Shown: positions 52,679-60,846 of the stretch, piece after piece
How the letters are laid out: each line of letters opens with the position of its first letter
How positions within the stretch are numbered: the stretch's first letter is position 1
Assembly (NCBI RefSeq): GCF_002893095.1
Contig: NZ_PKQQ01000006.1
Span: forward strand, 1-64,000
Reading direction: 5' to 3'
Source of the DNA: Stenotrophomonas sp. VV52
GTDB lineage: Bacteria; Pseudomonadota; Gammaproteobacteria; Xanthomonadales; Xanthomonadaceae
Length of the DNA: 64,000 bases
Program-made: the position numbers and the translations under genes
The notes under the pieces: generated by a model
What the model saw: the letters and a program-made list of their open reading frames with translations, nothing else
What the model was told of the DNA's origin: nothing
The model's database searches: none

Positions 52679-54776
52679 AAGGTTGAACGGCGCTTCGATC
52701 CGCATCCTCATGGTCGAGGACAGCGCGCTCGATGCAGAATTGATAACGCTGCAGCTGCGGCGCGCCGGTATCGCGTTCACCGCTGAACGCACCTGGTCGG
52801 AAGCGGGCATGCGCGATGCGTTGGCCACCGATGCCTTCGACGTGATCCTGGCCGACCACGTGCTGCCCGGGTTCAGTGGCGATGCCGCCCTGGTGCTGGC
52901 CTGCGAGCTGGCACCCGACGTTCCCTTCATCTTCGTTTCCGGCACCCTGACCGAAGAACTGGCCGTCGAGGCATTGAAGCGTGGTGCGCGCGACTACGTG
53001 GTCAAGGCGCGCCTGCAGCGGCTGCCGGACGCGGTGTTGCGCGCGATCAAGGAAGCGCAGGAGCGACGCCATCTGCAGCGGGTGGAAAGCGACCTGCGCG
53101 ACAGCCAGCAGCGACTGCACATGTACGCCATGGCCCGCGACATCGGCGAACTCAAGCAGGCCCAGGCCCAGTTGACCGCCAGCAACGAGTCGCTGGAGCG
53201 CCAGGTCAGCGAACGCACCTCCGCCCTGCACCGCAGCGAAAGCCGGCTGCAGGCGCTGTTCGAGTCCAGCTTCCAGCACCAGATCCTGTTGACCCTGGAC
53301 GGCCGCATCATCGACACCAATTCCGCCGCGCTGGACGCGATCCTGGCGGGCAAGGAAGACGTGCGCGACGCGGTCTACTGCGAGTCGGCCTGGTTCGCCG
53401 ATACCGACGGCGTGCCGGTGATCGTGTCGGGTGCGGTGCACGACGCCGCCGCCGGCACCGCCTCGCGGCACGAGCTGGACCTGCGCCTGCCCACCGGCAA
53501 GCGCAGTTTCGAATTCTCGTTCCGGCCGCTGTACGACCATCAGGGCAGCGTGACCGCCGTGGTCGCCGAAGCGGTCGAAACCACCGCCCGCCGGCAGGCC
53601 GAAGAGGCGCTGCGCCAGAGCCAGAAGATCGAAGCGGTCGGCCAGCTTACCGGCGGCATCGCGCACGACTTCAACAACATCCTGACCGTCATCGCCGGCA
53701 ACGTGGAGTACGCCAAGCTGCTCACCGACCGCCTGGGCGATGCCGCCGGTGGCTCGGCACGCGCCCTGGACAACGCGCTCAAGGGCGTGATGCGCGCGGC
53801 CAACGTGACCCAGCGCCTGCTTGCGTTCTCGCGCCGGCAGCCGCTGCGCAACATGCCGGTGGACCTCAACGCGCAGGTGCGCGACATGGAAGACATGCTG
53901 CACCGCTCGCTGGGCGAGCTGGTGCAGCTGGAAATGGTGCACCACCCGGACATCTGGTGCGTGGAGGTCGACCCCAGCCAGCTTGAAGCCTCGGTGCTCA
54001 ACCTGGCGGTCAACGCACGCGACGCGATGCCCGACGGCGGCCGCCTGGTCATCGAGGTGGACAACGCCCACCTGGATGACGACTTCACCGCACAGAATCC
54101 CGACGTACCGCCCGGCCGTTACGCCATGCTGCGGGTCCGCGACACCGGCCACGGCATGTCCGCCGAAACCCTCACACGGGTGTTCGAGCCGTTCTTCACC
54201 ACCAAGGAGGTCGGGCGTGGAACCGGTCTTGGCTTGTCGATGGTGTACGGTTTCGTCAAGCAATCCGGCGGCCACGTGCTGGTCGACTCTGCGCCGGGCA
54301 GCGGCACCGCGATCACGCTGCTGTTCCCACGCTCCGACGCCGAGCTGCCACAGACTGGACAGACCGAGCAACGCGGGCTGGGCGGCTATGAGATGCAGGA
54401 CGAAGCCACCGTACTGGTCGCCGAAGACAACGACGACGTACGCGCCTATACCGTGGACACCCTGCGCCAGCTCGGCTACCGCGTGCTCGAAGCGCACGAC
54501 GGCCCTTCGGCGATGCGACTGCTGGAACGTACCGACGTCAGCGTGGACCTGCTGTTCTCGGACATCGTGATGCCGGGCATGTCCGGCTGGGAACTGGCCA
54601 AGCGCGCGTTGTCGCACAAGCCGGCACTGCGCGTGCTGTTCACCTCCGGCTATCCGCGCGACATCGACGCCAGTGGCACGGTGGGGCGCAGCATTCCGAT
54701 CCTGGCCAAACCGTTCACCCGCACCGACCTGGCCGGCGCGATCAGGGGCTCGCTGAAGGACGAAGCCGCCGCTTAG
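52671..54776 (+). CDS. Receiver-PAS-histidine kinase-receiver hybrid protein
   Basis: A 701-residue soluble signalling protein: receiver domain (1-130, Asp62 in LADHVLPGFSG), coiled coil (135-190), PAS domain (about 190-305), HisKA with His332 in [15 protein letters not shown], ATPase domain ([33 protein letters not shown]) and a C-terminal receiver (LLFSDIVMPGMSG). It overlaps the response regulator gene by 8 bp and ends the light-sensing operon. It resembles the hybrid kinase at 40961, but that one is tied to the stressosome genes. Confidence 0.92.
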   Translation: MSERLNGASIRILMVEDSALDAELITLQLRRAGIAFTAERTWSEAGMRDALATDAFDVILADHVLPGFSGDAALVLACELAPDVPFIFVSGTLTEELAVEALKRGARDYVVKARLQRLPDAVLRAIKEAQERRHLQRVESDLRDSQQRLHMYAMARDIGELKQAQAQLTASNESLERQVSERTSALHRSESRLQALFESSFQHQILLTLDGRIIDTNSAALDAILAGKEDVRDAVYCESAWFADTDGVPVIVSGAVHDAAAGTASRHELDLRLPTGKRSFEFSFRPLYDHQGSVTAVVAEAVETTARRQAEEALRQSQKIEAVGQLTGGIAHDFNNILTVIAGNVEYAKLLTDRLGDAAGGSARALDNALKGVMRAANVTQRLLAFSRRQPLRNMPVDLNAQVRDMEDMLHRSLGELVQLEMVHHPDIWCVEVDPSQLEASVLNLAVNARDAMPDGGRLVIEVDNAHLDDDFTAQNPDVPPGRYAMLRVRDTGHGMSAETLTRVFEPFFTTKEVGRGTGLGLSMVYGFVKQSGGHVLVDSAPGSGTAITLLFPRSDAELPQTGQTEQRGLGGYEMQDEATVLVAEDNDDVRAYTVDTLRQLGYRVLEAHDGPSAMRLLERTDVSVDLLFSDIVMPGMSGWELAKRALSHKPALRVLFTSGYPRDIDASGTVGRSIPILAKPFTRTDLAGAIRGSLKDEAAA

Positions 54777-54794
54777 CGCGCCGAGGAGAGTACG

Positions 54795-54989
54795 ATGACG
54801 CCGCTCGACAAACCCCTGCGCCGCGAAGTGCAGATCGGCGATGAGACCTACACCCTGACGCTGGATCCGGAAGGACTGAAGCTGGTGCTGAAGGGACATC
54901 GCAAGGGCGTGGACCTGCGCTGGGCGGACCTGGTCAACGGCGATGCCGCGCTCGCAAAGGCGTTGCAGGCGTCGCTTGCCGCGCCCTAG
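54795..54989 (+). CDS. Small conserved-looking protein of unknown function (64 residues)
   Basis: A 64-residue protein with beta-hairpin-like sequence VQIGDETYTLTLDPEGLKLVLKGHRKG and then LRWADLVNGDAALAKALQASL. The GAGGAG ribosome-binding site and GC-ending codons support it as real. It lies 18 bp after the hybrid kinase gene, so it is likely the last gene of the phytochrome operon. No signal peptide or membrane helix. Confidence 0.8.
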   Translation: MTPLDKPLRREVQIGDETYTLTLDPEGLKLVLKGHRKGVDLRWADLVNGDAALAKALQASLAAP

Positions 54990-54993
54990 CAGT

Positions 54994-56142
54994 TCATATC
55001 TCGTGAAGTGCTGTCCTTGACTGCACCGCGTTGATCTCGTAACGCGTGCTGCGTCCGCCTCCGGGAAGTCGGCGCAGACAGCCCTTCACCACCAGATCTG
55101 CCAGATGGCGCGACGCGGTGGCACGCGAGACCCCTGCCACTGCGCGGTACTGACTGGCACTGATGCCCGATTCGAACCCGCGCTCGCCCCCATCCAGCAG
55201 CCAATTCAGCACTTTTACCTGCTCGGCGGCGAGCGAGAACTGCGGGTGCTGGCGCCAGAAGCGTGCCTTGGCCAGCACCGCATCGATGCGCGTGGTGGCC
55301 TGGAGCAGGCTGTGCAGCAGGGTTTCCAGGAACCACTGCAGCCATTCGGTGATGTCCATTTCGCCCTTCTGGCTGGCTTCCAGCACGCGGTAGTAGCCCG
55401 CGCGGTCATCCAGGATGCTGGCCGACACCGCATGGAAACGGATCACCTGCGGCTCCGCCTGCGCCAACGCCAGGTCGGTGACCGCGCGCGTCAATCGCCC
55501 GTTGCCGTCATCGAACGGATGCAGGGTGATCAACCAGAAGTGTGCGACACCGGCTCGCAGTAAGGGGTCCAGTTGCGGGTCATGGCGGGTGGCGGAAAAC
55601 CAGTCGAAGAACGCGTCCAGCTGAGCTTCAAGCCCATTACGGGGTGGCGCCTCGAAATGCACCGTGGGCCGGTCGACACGCCCGGAGACCACCTGCATCG
55701 GTTCGTCGCCGCGCAGGGCACCCACCCGGATCCGGGAGGGAAGAAAGCTGTCATCGGCGGGGCACAGCCACCTGTGCCACTGGAGCATGCGCTGCAGGTC
55801 CAGCGGGCGCTCAATCTGCGTGACGGCGTCCAAGGTCAGGTCGGCCAGCCCCTCGCTGCGGGCGCTGATGGCGACCTGCGCGTCCATGCCCAGCCGCCGT
55901 GCAAGGGAGGAGCGCACCGATGCCACGTTCAAGCGCTCGCCTTCGATCGCTGACGAGGTGATCACGTTGGCCAGCAGGGCATCCAGCGCGTCTTCGGCGC
56001 GCTCGGCGTCGTTCTCGGCGCCCACCATTCCGGTCAATTGTCCTTGGGCCTGGGCACACGCCCGCAGCAGAGGCGCCAGCTCAGCCTGCTGCCACTGGAA
56101 CGAAGGCCAGTCGGTGTTCTGCCATATCCAGTGGGAAGCCAT
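54994..56142 (-). CDS. Fic-family AMP-transferase with N-terminal inhibitory helix and C-terminal helix-turn-helix
   Basis: A 382-residue Fic protein. The catalytic motif HPFDDGNGR (208-216) is complete, so AMP (or other NMP) transfer to a target hydroxyl is expected. The inhibitory motif SSAIEG (Ser63, Glu67) lies N-terminal of the core, making it a class II, self-inhibited Fic with a DUF4172-like N-terminus. Residues about 310-365 form a winged helix (SQYRAVAGVSRATASRHLADLVVKGCL), probably binding the operator array upstream. GAGGAG lies 5 bases before the ATG at 56142. No separate antitoxin gene is adjacent, consistent with internal inhibition. Confidence 0.92.
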   Translation of the reverse strand: MASHWIWQNTDWPSFQWQQAELAPLLRACAQAQGQLTGMVGAENDAERAEDALDALLANVITSSAIEGERLNVASVRSSLARRLGMDAQVAISARSEGLADLTLDAVTQIERPLDLQRMLQWHRWLCPADDSFLPSRIRVGALRGDEPMQVVSGRVDRPTVHFEAPPRNGLEAQLDAFFDWFSATRHDPQLDPLLRAGVAHFWLITLHPFDDGNGRLTRAVTDLALAQAEPQVIRFHAVSASILDDRAGYYRVLEASQKGEMDITEWLQWFLETLLHSLLQATTRIDAVLAKARFWRQHPQFSLAAEQVKVLNWLLDGGERGFESGISASQYRAVAGVSRATASRHLADLVVKGCLRRLPGGGRSTRYEINAVQSRTALHEI

Positions 56143-56161
56143 GACGTCTCCTCTGAGGACC

Positions 56162-56225
56162 GTGAGCCGAATAACACCCCCATTCGCCTCACCAGATGAG
56201 GCGAATACTACCGTTATTCGCCTCA
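56162..56225. promoter_or_regulatory. Operator array upstream of the Fic gene
   Basis: Three exact copies of ATTCGCCTCA: 56182-56191 (plus), 56197-56206 (minus) and 56216-56225 (plus), and one copy with a single change at 56163-56172 (minus, TGAGCCGAAT). The two central copies form a perfect inverted repeat with a 5-base spacer. The array spans the expected fic promoter. Autoregulation by the Fic C-terminal helix-turn-helix is inferred. Confidence 0.8.
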
Positions 56226-56398
56226 CGATGTGCTCTGCGTCCCGTAAGTGAGACAAAAACGAAAGATACGTTGCAGTACTGTTTACGCTCTGTTAATTCT
56301 TTGTGCAGCGCACCAGCCCCTCTGGCACGCAAGGAGAACCAACCGGATGAGTACCTACGCGAACGACTAAACCCACAATCTGACTGCAAGGTGCATGC

Positions 56399-59005
56399 AT
56401 GGACTACCGCATTGGCAAGTGTGTTCACGCTCCGAAAGCAATTTCGCCATTGGCATCTGCAGTAAAGGCGGCACTGGCCGCCGCGCTGCTGGTCACCAGC
56501 TCCATCGCGGTGGCACAGGACAGCAGCCCTCCGGGCACTCCTGAAACATCCACCCTGGACACCGTCTCGGTCCTGGGCAGTCGTACCAAACCCCGTACCG
56601 TTTCATCCTCGGCAGTCCCGATCGACATCATCAGCGGCGAAGAATTCCGCAACCAGGGTGCCACCGACGCGCTCGACCAGCTCCGCGTGCTGGTTCCCTC
56701 GTTCAACGTCAGCACCATCCCCATCGACGACGCCGCCAGCCTGATCCGCCCGGCCAACCTGCGCGGCCTGCCGCCGGACAACACCCTGCTGCTGGTCAAC
56801 GGCAAGCGCTTCCATCGCGCTGCGGTCATCACCTTCCTGGGCCATGGGCTTTCCGACGGTGCGCAGGGCCCGGACCTCTCGGTGTTCCCCTCCCTCGCGC
56901 TGGAGCAGGTAGACGTCCTGCGCGACGGCGCTGCCGCGCAGTACGGCTCGGATGCGATTGCAGGGGTGATCAACTTCGGCCTGAAGAAGATCCGCGAAGG
57001 CGGCACTGCCGAAGTATTCGCCGGTCAGTTCTACAAGGGCGACGGGCTCACCACCCAGTACTCGGCGCAGATCGGCCTGCCCCTTACCGAACGCGGCTTT
57101 GCCACCCTCACCGCCGAGTGGCGCAAGGCCGACGACACCTCGCGCAGCGTGCAGCGCGACGACGCCGCCGCCGCCATCGCCGCCGGCTACCCGGGCGTAG
57201 GCGATCCGGCCCAGGTATGGGGCTCCCCGAAGATCGACGACGACCTGAAGCTGGTCGCCAACCTGGGCCTCAGCACCGACGCGGTGGATTTCTACCTGTT
57301 CGGCAACTACGCCAAGCGCGACGTGGACGGCGGCTTCTACTTCCGCGACCCCACCGCGCGTTCGGGCGTGTACTCCAACGACGGCGGCGAGACCCTGCTG
57401 ATCGGCAACCTCACCGGCGCCGACGCCTGCCCCACCATCGCGCTGCGCGATGGCGGCGGCAACCTGCTGCCGTACAGCACCGTCAGCGGAGCCGTCGCCG
57501 CGCTGCCGGCCAACTGCTACACCTTCCTGTCCAGCCTGCCGGGCGGCTTCACCCCGCGCTTTGGCGGCAAGCTGGAAGACAGCTCGATCTTCGCCGGCGC
57601 CAAGGGCAACTGGGGCGACTGGTACTGGGACGTGAGCGGTTCCTGGGGTCGCAACGATATCGAGTTCATCATCTACAACACCGTCAACGCGTCACCGGGC
57701 CCGGACCAGCCCGAAGGCCTGTACTTCCGGCCCGGCGGCAACACCCAGACCGAAAAAAGCGTCAACGTGGACGTGACCCGCGACTTTGAAACCCGCTTCA
57801 CCTTCCAGCCGCTGCGCCTGGCCGCCGGCGCGGAATGGCGCGAAGAGAGCTTCAAGATCAGCCCCGGCGATGGCCCCTCCACCGCCATTGGTCCACTGAC
57901 CGAACAGGGCTTCGCGCTGGGCTCGAACGGTTTCAACGGCTTCAGTACCCGAACCGCCGGCACCTTCGACCGCCGCAACTGGGCGGCCTATGCGGACCTG
58001 GAAGCGCAGGTCACCGAACGCTTCCTGCTGGCCGGTGCACTGCGCTTTGAAGACTACGACTCGTTCGGCAGCACCACCACCGGCAAGGTCACCGGGCGAT
58101 TCGACTTCAACGAACACTTCGCCCTGCGCGGTGCGTACAACACCGGCTTCCGTGCACCTACGCCCGGCCAGGCCAACATCAGCCAGATCAGCACCGTGTT
58201 CGGTGGCACCGCGCTGGAAGACATCGCCACCCTGCCCCCGACCAACCCCATCGCGCAGCTCAAGGGCGCGCGGCCGCTGACCCCGGAGGAGTCGAAGAAC
58301 GTGTCGCTGGGTGCGGTCTGGACCGAGGGCGACTGGCTGTTCACCCTGGACGGCTACCAGATCAAGGTCGAGGACCGCATCGCACTGAGTACCAGCTTCG
58401 CGGTGACGCCGGAGGAGCGTGCGGCGCTGGTGGCGGGCGGCAATCCCGAAGCTGCTTCGATCTCGCAGGTGACCTACTTCGGCAATGCCTTCGACACCAC
58501 CACCACCGGCGTGGACCTGGTCACCAGCTATCGCAGCGATCACTTCGGTGGCACCACCACCTATTCGCTGGCGGCGAACTGGAACAAGACCGAGGTCGAT
58601 CGCTTCGACACCGATTTCATCGACGAAGCCCGCGTTTACAAGCTGGAGAAATCGCTACCCAAGACCAAGGGCTACTTCAGCATCCATCACCAACGGCAGA
58701 TCTTCAACGCCAACCTGCGCTTCAACTATTACGGCTCCTTCTACGAAGACCACCTGGACAGCGGCGTGATTTCAGCGGCCGACGGCGGCCTGCCGATCTA
58801 CGGCGGCAGCGCGTTGATCGTGGATGCCGAAGTAGGCTGGAAGTTCGACTCCGGCCTGTACTTCAGCCTCGGCGCGCAGAACCTGTTCGACCGCGTACCG
58901 GGCAAAAACCCCTGGTCCGGCGTAGCCGGCGCGGAGTACCCGGTGCACACCCCATACGGCTTCAACGGCGGGTTCTATTACGCGCGGGTGGGTTGGAAGT
59001 TCTGA
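56399..59005 (+). CDS. TonB-dependent outer-membrane receptor
   Basis: An 868-residue receptor. The N-terminal signal has a long basic lead (residues 1-20) before the hydrophobic core, ending SSIAVAQ near 40. A plug domain follows (TLDTVSVLGSRTKPRTVSSSAVPIDII, LLLVNGKRFHRAAVI, VLRDGAAAQYGSDAIAGVINFGLKK) and then a 22-strand barrel ending VGWKF. It resembles receptors for carbohydrates or peptides rather than siderophores, judging only by the plug sequence. AAGG lies 7 bases before the ATG. No inner-membrane transporter or regulator is adjacent. Confidence 0.92.
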   Translation: MDYRIGKCVHAPKAISPLASAVKAALAAALLVTSSIAVAQDSSPPGTPETSTLDTVSVLGSRTKPRTVSSSAVPIDIISGEEFRNQGATDALDQLRVLVPSFNVSTIPIDDAASLIRPANLRGLPPDNTLLLVNGKRFHRAAVITFLGHGLSDGAQGPDLSVFPSLALEQVDVLRDGAAAQYGSDAIAGVINFGLKKIREGGTAEVFAGQFYKGDGLTTQYSAQIGLPLTERGFATLTAEWRKADDTSRSVQRDDAAAAIAAGYPGVGDPAQVWGSPKIDDDLKLVANLGLSTDAVDFYLFGNYAKRDVDGGFYFRDPTARSGVYSNDGGETLLIGNLTGADACPTIALRDGGGNLLPYSTVSGAVAALPANCYTFLSSLPGGFTPRFGGKLEDSSIFAGAKGNWGDWYWDVSGSWGRNDIEFIIYNTVNASPGPDQPEGLYFRPGGNTQTEKSVNVDVTRDFETRFTFQPLRLAAGAEWREESFKISPGDGPSTAIGPLTEQGFALGSNGFNGFSTRTAGTFDRRNWAAYADLEAQVTERFLLAGALRFEDYDSFGSTTTGKVTGRFDFNEHFALRGAYNTGFRAPTPGQANISQISTVFGGTALEDIATLPPTNPIAQLKGARPLTPEESKNVSLGAVWTEGDWLFTLDGYQIKVEDRIALSTSFAVTPEERAALVAGGNPEAASISQVTYFGNAFDTTTTGVDLVTSYRSDHFGGTTTYSLAANWNKTEVDRFDTDFIDEARVYKLEKSLPKTKGYFSIHHQRQIFNANLRFNYYGSFYEDHLDSGVISAADGGLPIYGGSALIVDAEVGWKFDSGLYFSLGAQNLFDRVPGKNPWSGVAGAEYPVHTPYGFNGGFYYARVGWKF

Positions 59006-59013
59006 GTCTGGGC

Positions 59014-59046
59014 AAAAAGACCACCCCGCCGTTGTGGGCGGGGTGG
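59014..59046. terminator. Terminator shared by the TonB receptor gene and the tmRNA gene
   Basis: A 10-bp perfect stem CCACCCCGCC/GGCGGGGTGG with a 6-base loop. On the minus strand it is followed by TCTTTTT, a proper intrinsic terminator for the tmRNA transcript; on the plus strand the tail is weaker. Confidence 0.9.
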
Positions 59047-59049
59047 TTG

Positions 59050-59344
59050 CGCGTTTGGTGATCACGTGCGCTTGCGTGAAATCAGGCGGCGAGCAGTTCT
59101 TTCTGCTCGTTCTGATCGTAGTAATCAGCATTGGCGATTACAGTTTTTGCGCCGATTACGTCGGTCGCCTCTCGGGCTGTCCACATTGACTGCTCGCCAC
59201 GTCGAAACCAGTGCAGCCCCTTCAGCTGGGCACCGCGCGGGTGCACATGTGGTGGAGCTGGCGGGAATCGAACCCGCGTCCGTAACGCATCCTCTCTGCT
59301 TCATACAGCCATAACCCGTTGCCAACGACTGCATTCGGGGGTTC
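59050..59344 (-). ncRNA. ssrA: tmRNA gene in circularly permuted (two-piece) order
   Basis: tmRNA rescues stalled ribosomes and tags the unfinished protein. On the minus strand the acceptor part comes first: a pseudoknot (59304-59343), then GGACGCGGGTTCGATTCCCGC and CAGCTCCACCA, ending at 59250. An intervening segment of 29 bases (59221-59249) follows, then the coding part starting GGGGCTGCACTGGTTTCGACG at 59220, with the tag frame at 59082-59135. In one-piece tmRNA the order is the reverse. GGGGCUG and CAGCUCC form the seven-pair acceptor stem (one G-U). The outer ends are approximate. The terminator at 59014-59046 closes the transcript. Confidence 0.9.
59082..59135 (-). other. tmRNA tag-peptide reading frame
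   Basis: Starting at the GCC resume codon the frame reads ANADYYDQNEQKELLAA and stops at TGA. The AANxxx-type start and the LLAA ending are those of degradation tags recognised by ClpXP; KELLAA has a longer acidic-polar lead than the E. coli tag ANDENYALAA. The preceding bases GTAATC correspond to the upstream element that sets the resume codon. Confidence 0.85.
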
Positions 59345-59395
59345 TCGCCACACACGGCGATGGCGTATTGAAGCGCGGGGCGGTGCCACCCGCTT

Positions 59396-60523
59396 TCAGG
59401 AATCGCTCACCGCCCGCCGACTGCGTCGACGCCCGAGCCTTTTCGCCGCCTCGCGTGCCGGCACCAGCAGCGCGATGCCCAGCACGATGCCGCTCAGTCG
59501 CGCCCAGCCCGGGGCGCTGGCGAGCTGATGGATGTCATCGGGGACGACCACCACCAGCAGGACGACCGCGAACTGGGTGCCGATGTACGCGAAGGACTTT
59601 CCGCTGTTTTCGATATGGCGGCCCGCCCAGACCCCCAGGCACAGCAGTGCCACCGCCAACGGCAGGTGGTGGTGCGAGACCACAAGTGCGCCTGCGGCGG
59701 CCAGCGCTCCCAGAGCACAACCGGCAAACCGGTGCGCAATGCGGGTGCCCACCGCATTGCCCTCCCCGTCGAGCGATAACAACGGCACCGTCATGACCGC
59801 CATGATCGTGATCGCAGCCTGCACCAGCGTGCTTGCGCCCAGCAGCGGCGACAACAACGGCAGCACGCCCAGCACGACACCAGCCAATAGCGCATGCGCT
59901 GCCGCCGCCTTCTGCCATCCCGGCGGCGCGTTCTCCACGGTGTCCGCGAACAGGTGCTGGGCGCCCTGGATGCGCGGCCGCACCGTCCACGCTGAGGCCA
60001 AGTTGACCAGGATGCCTGCTGAGGTTCCTGCAGCCACCTCCAGCACCCGGGTCAACGCAAACGCATGCACCGCCATCTGCGGCTGCTTGAGGCTGTCCAG
60101 CGCGACCATTGCGAAGGTGAGGCCGGTAAACAGCCACGCATGGCTGTGCCGGCGGGTGATCGCCGCGTACAGCGTAACCGTGCCCACGAACAGTAGCGCC
60201 AGCGCCACCACCACCGGCGTGTCTGCCTCGCGCGTTATCAGGGCCCAGCCCATCGCAGCGCCCACCGCCGTACCCAACATCCGAAGCACGCCGCGTGACA
60301 GGGTCTCGGCCAGCTGCGTGCGCATCACCATGAAGCCGGTGAACGCGGCCCAGCCGATGTTGGTCGCACCGATGGCATGTGCAATCACGATGGCGAGCAA
60401 CACCGAAAGCAGTGCTTCCAGCTCGTCCAGTCCGCGCTGGCGCCAGCGCACGCGCGAGCCCAGCTCGCGCGCCATGGCACCCAGCAATGACGCGGCGCTA
60501 TGCGCGACCCTGGCGGTGCGCAT
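59396..60523 (-). CDS. FUSC-family inner-membrane protein
   Basis: A 375-residue membrane protein with about ten predicted transmembrane helices in two similar halves (LEALLSVLLAIVIAHAIGATNIGWAAFTGFMVM and later ALLAGVVLGVLPLLSPLLGASTLVQAAITIMAVMTV). It belongs to the FUSC superfamily (aromatic acid exporter/fusaric acid resistance-like), but lacks the large soluble domains of AaeB. An exporter role for aromatic acids is a family-level guess; no adaptor protein gene is nearby. Its stop lies about 50 bp upstream of the tmRNA locus on the same strand. Confidence 0.85.
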   Translation of the reverse strand: MRTARVAHSAASLLGAMARELGSRVRWRQRGLDELEALLSVLLAIVIAHAIGATNIGWAAFTGFMVMRTQLAETLSRGVLRMLGTAVGAAMGWALITREADTPVVVALALLFVGTVTLYAAITRRHSHAWLFTGLTFAMVALDSLKQPQMAVHAFALTRVLEVAAGTSAGILVNLASAWTVRPRIQGAQHLFADTVENAPPGWQKAAAAHALLAGVVLGVLPLLSPLLGASTLVQAAITIMAVMTVPLLSLDGEGNAVGTRIAHRFAGCALGALAAAGALVVSHHHLPLAVALLCLGVWAGRHIENSGKSFAYIGTQFAVVLLVVVVPDDIHQLASAPGWARLSGIVLGIALLVPAREAAKRLGRRRSRRAVSDS

Positions 60524-60846
60524 GGCAGTGGGCGATCACAACAAGGTGGACGCGGAACCAGTGCATACCGATCAGCCTGCCTGAAGGGTCGTGTGCCGTG
60601 CTCCCAGTATCGCGCAACGCACCCCGCCCCGGTGGCCCGGCGCCATTGCTGCCTGATCGGCAACACCGTGTGCCCCCTCGCGGATCTACTGCCCGCTGCC
60701 CGGCTTTCCTACGCTGATCCTGCACGGCCATTCCACCGCGCCTGCACGGCGACTCCCCCCTGCCCGGCAACGCCTCTCCAGTTCCGCCCCGCGCAGCGCC
60801 AGCCACGCATTCCTGCCAGCCCGCCCCTTTCCCAGGAGATTCCCTC
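60524..60846. other. Divergent non-coding region between FUSC and MBL-fold genes
   Basis: About 320 bases with no credible gene. CCAGGAG lies 9 bases before the ATG at 60847. I see no convincing promoter pair, repeat or hairpin. Confidence 0.5.

Noticed and set aside
52617-54899. Minus-strand open frame of about 760 codons opposite the hybrid kinase
   Set aside because: Shadow of the phytochrome-operon hybrid kinase, whose domains and motifs are complete.
59250-59280. Apparent tRNA 3' half (T-arm plus CCA) on the minus strand
   Set aside because: No anticodon arm is present upstream; it is the acceptor end of the tmRNA gene, as shown by the matching GGGGCUG end and tag frame downstream.
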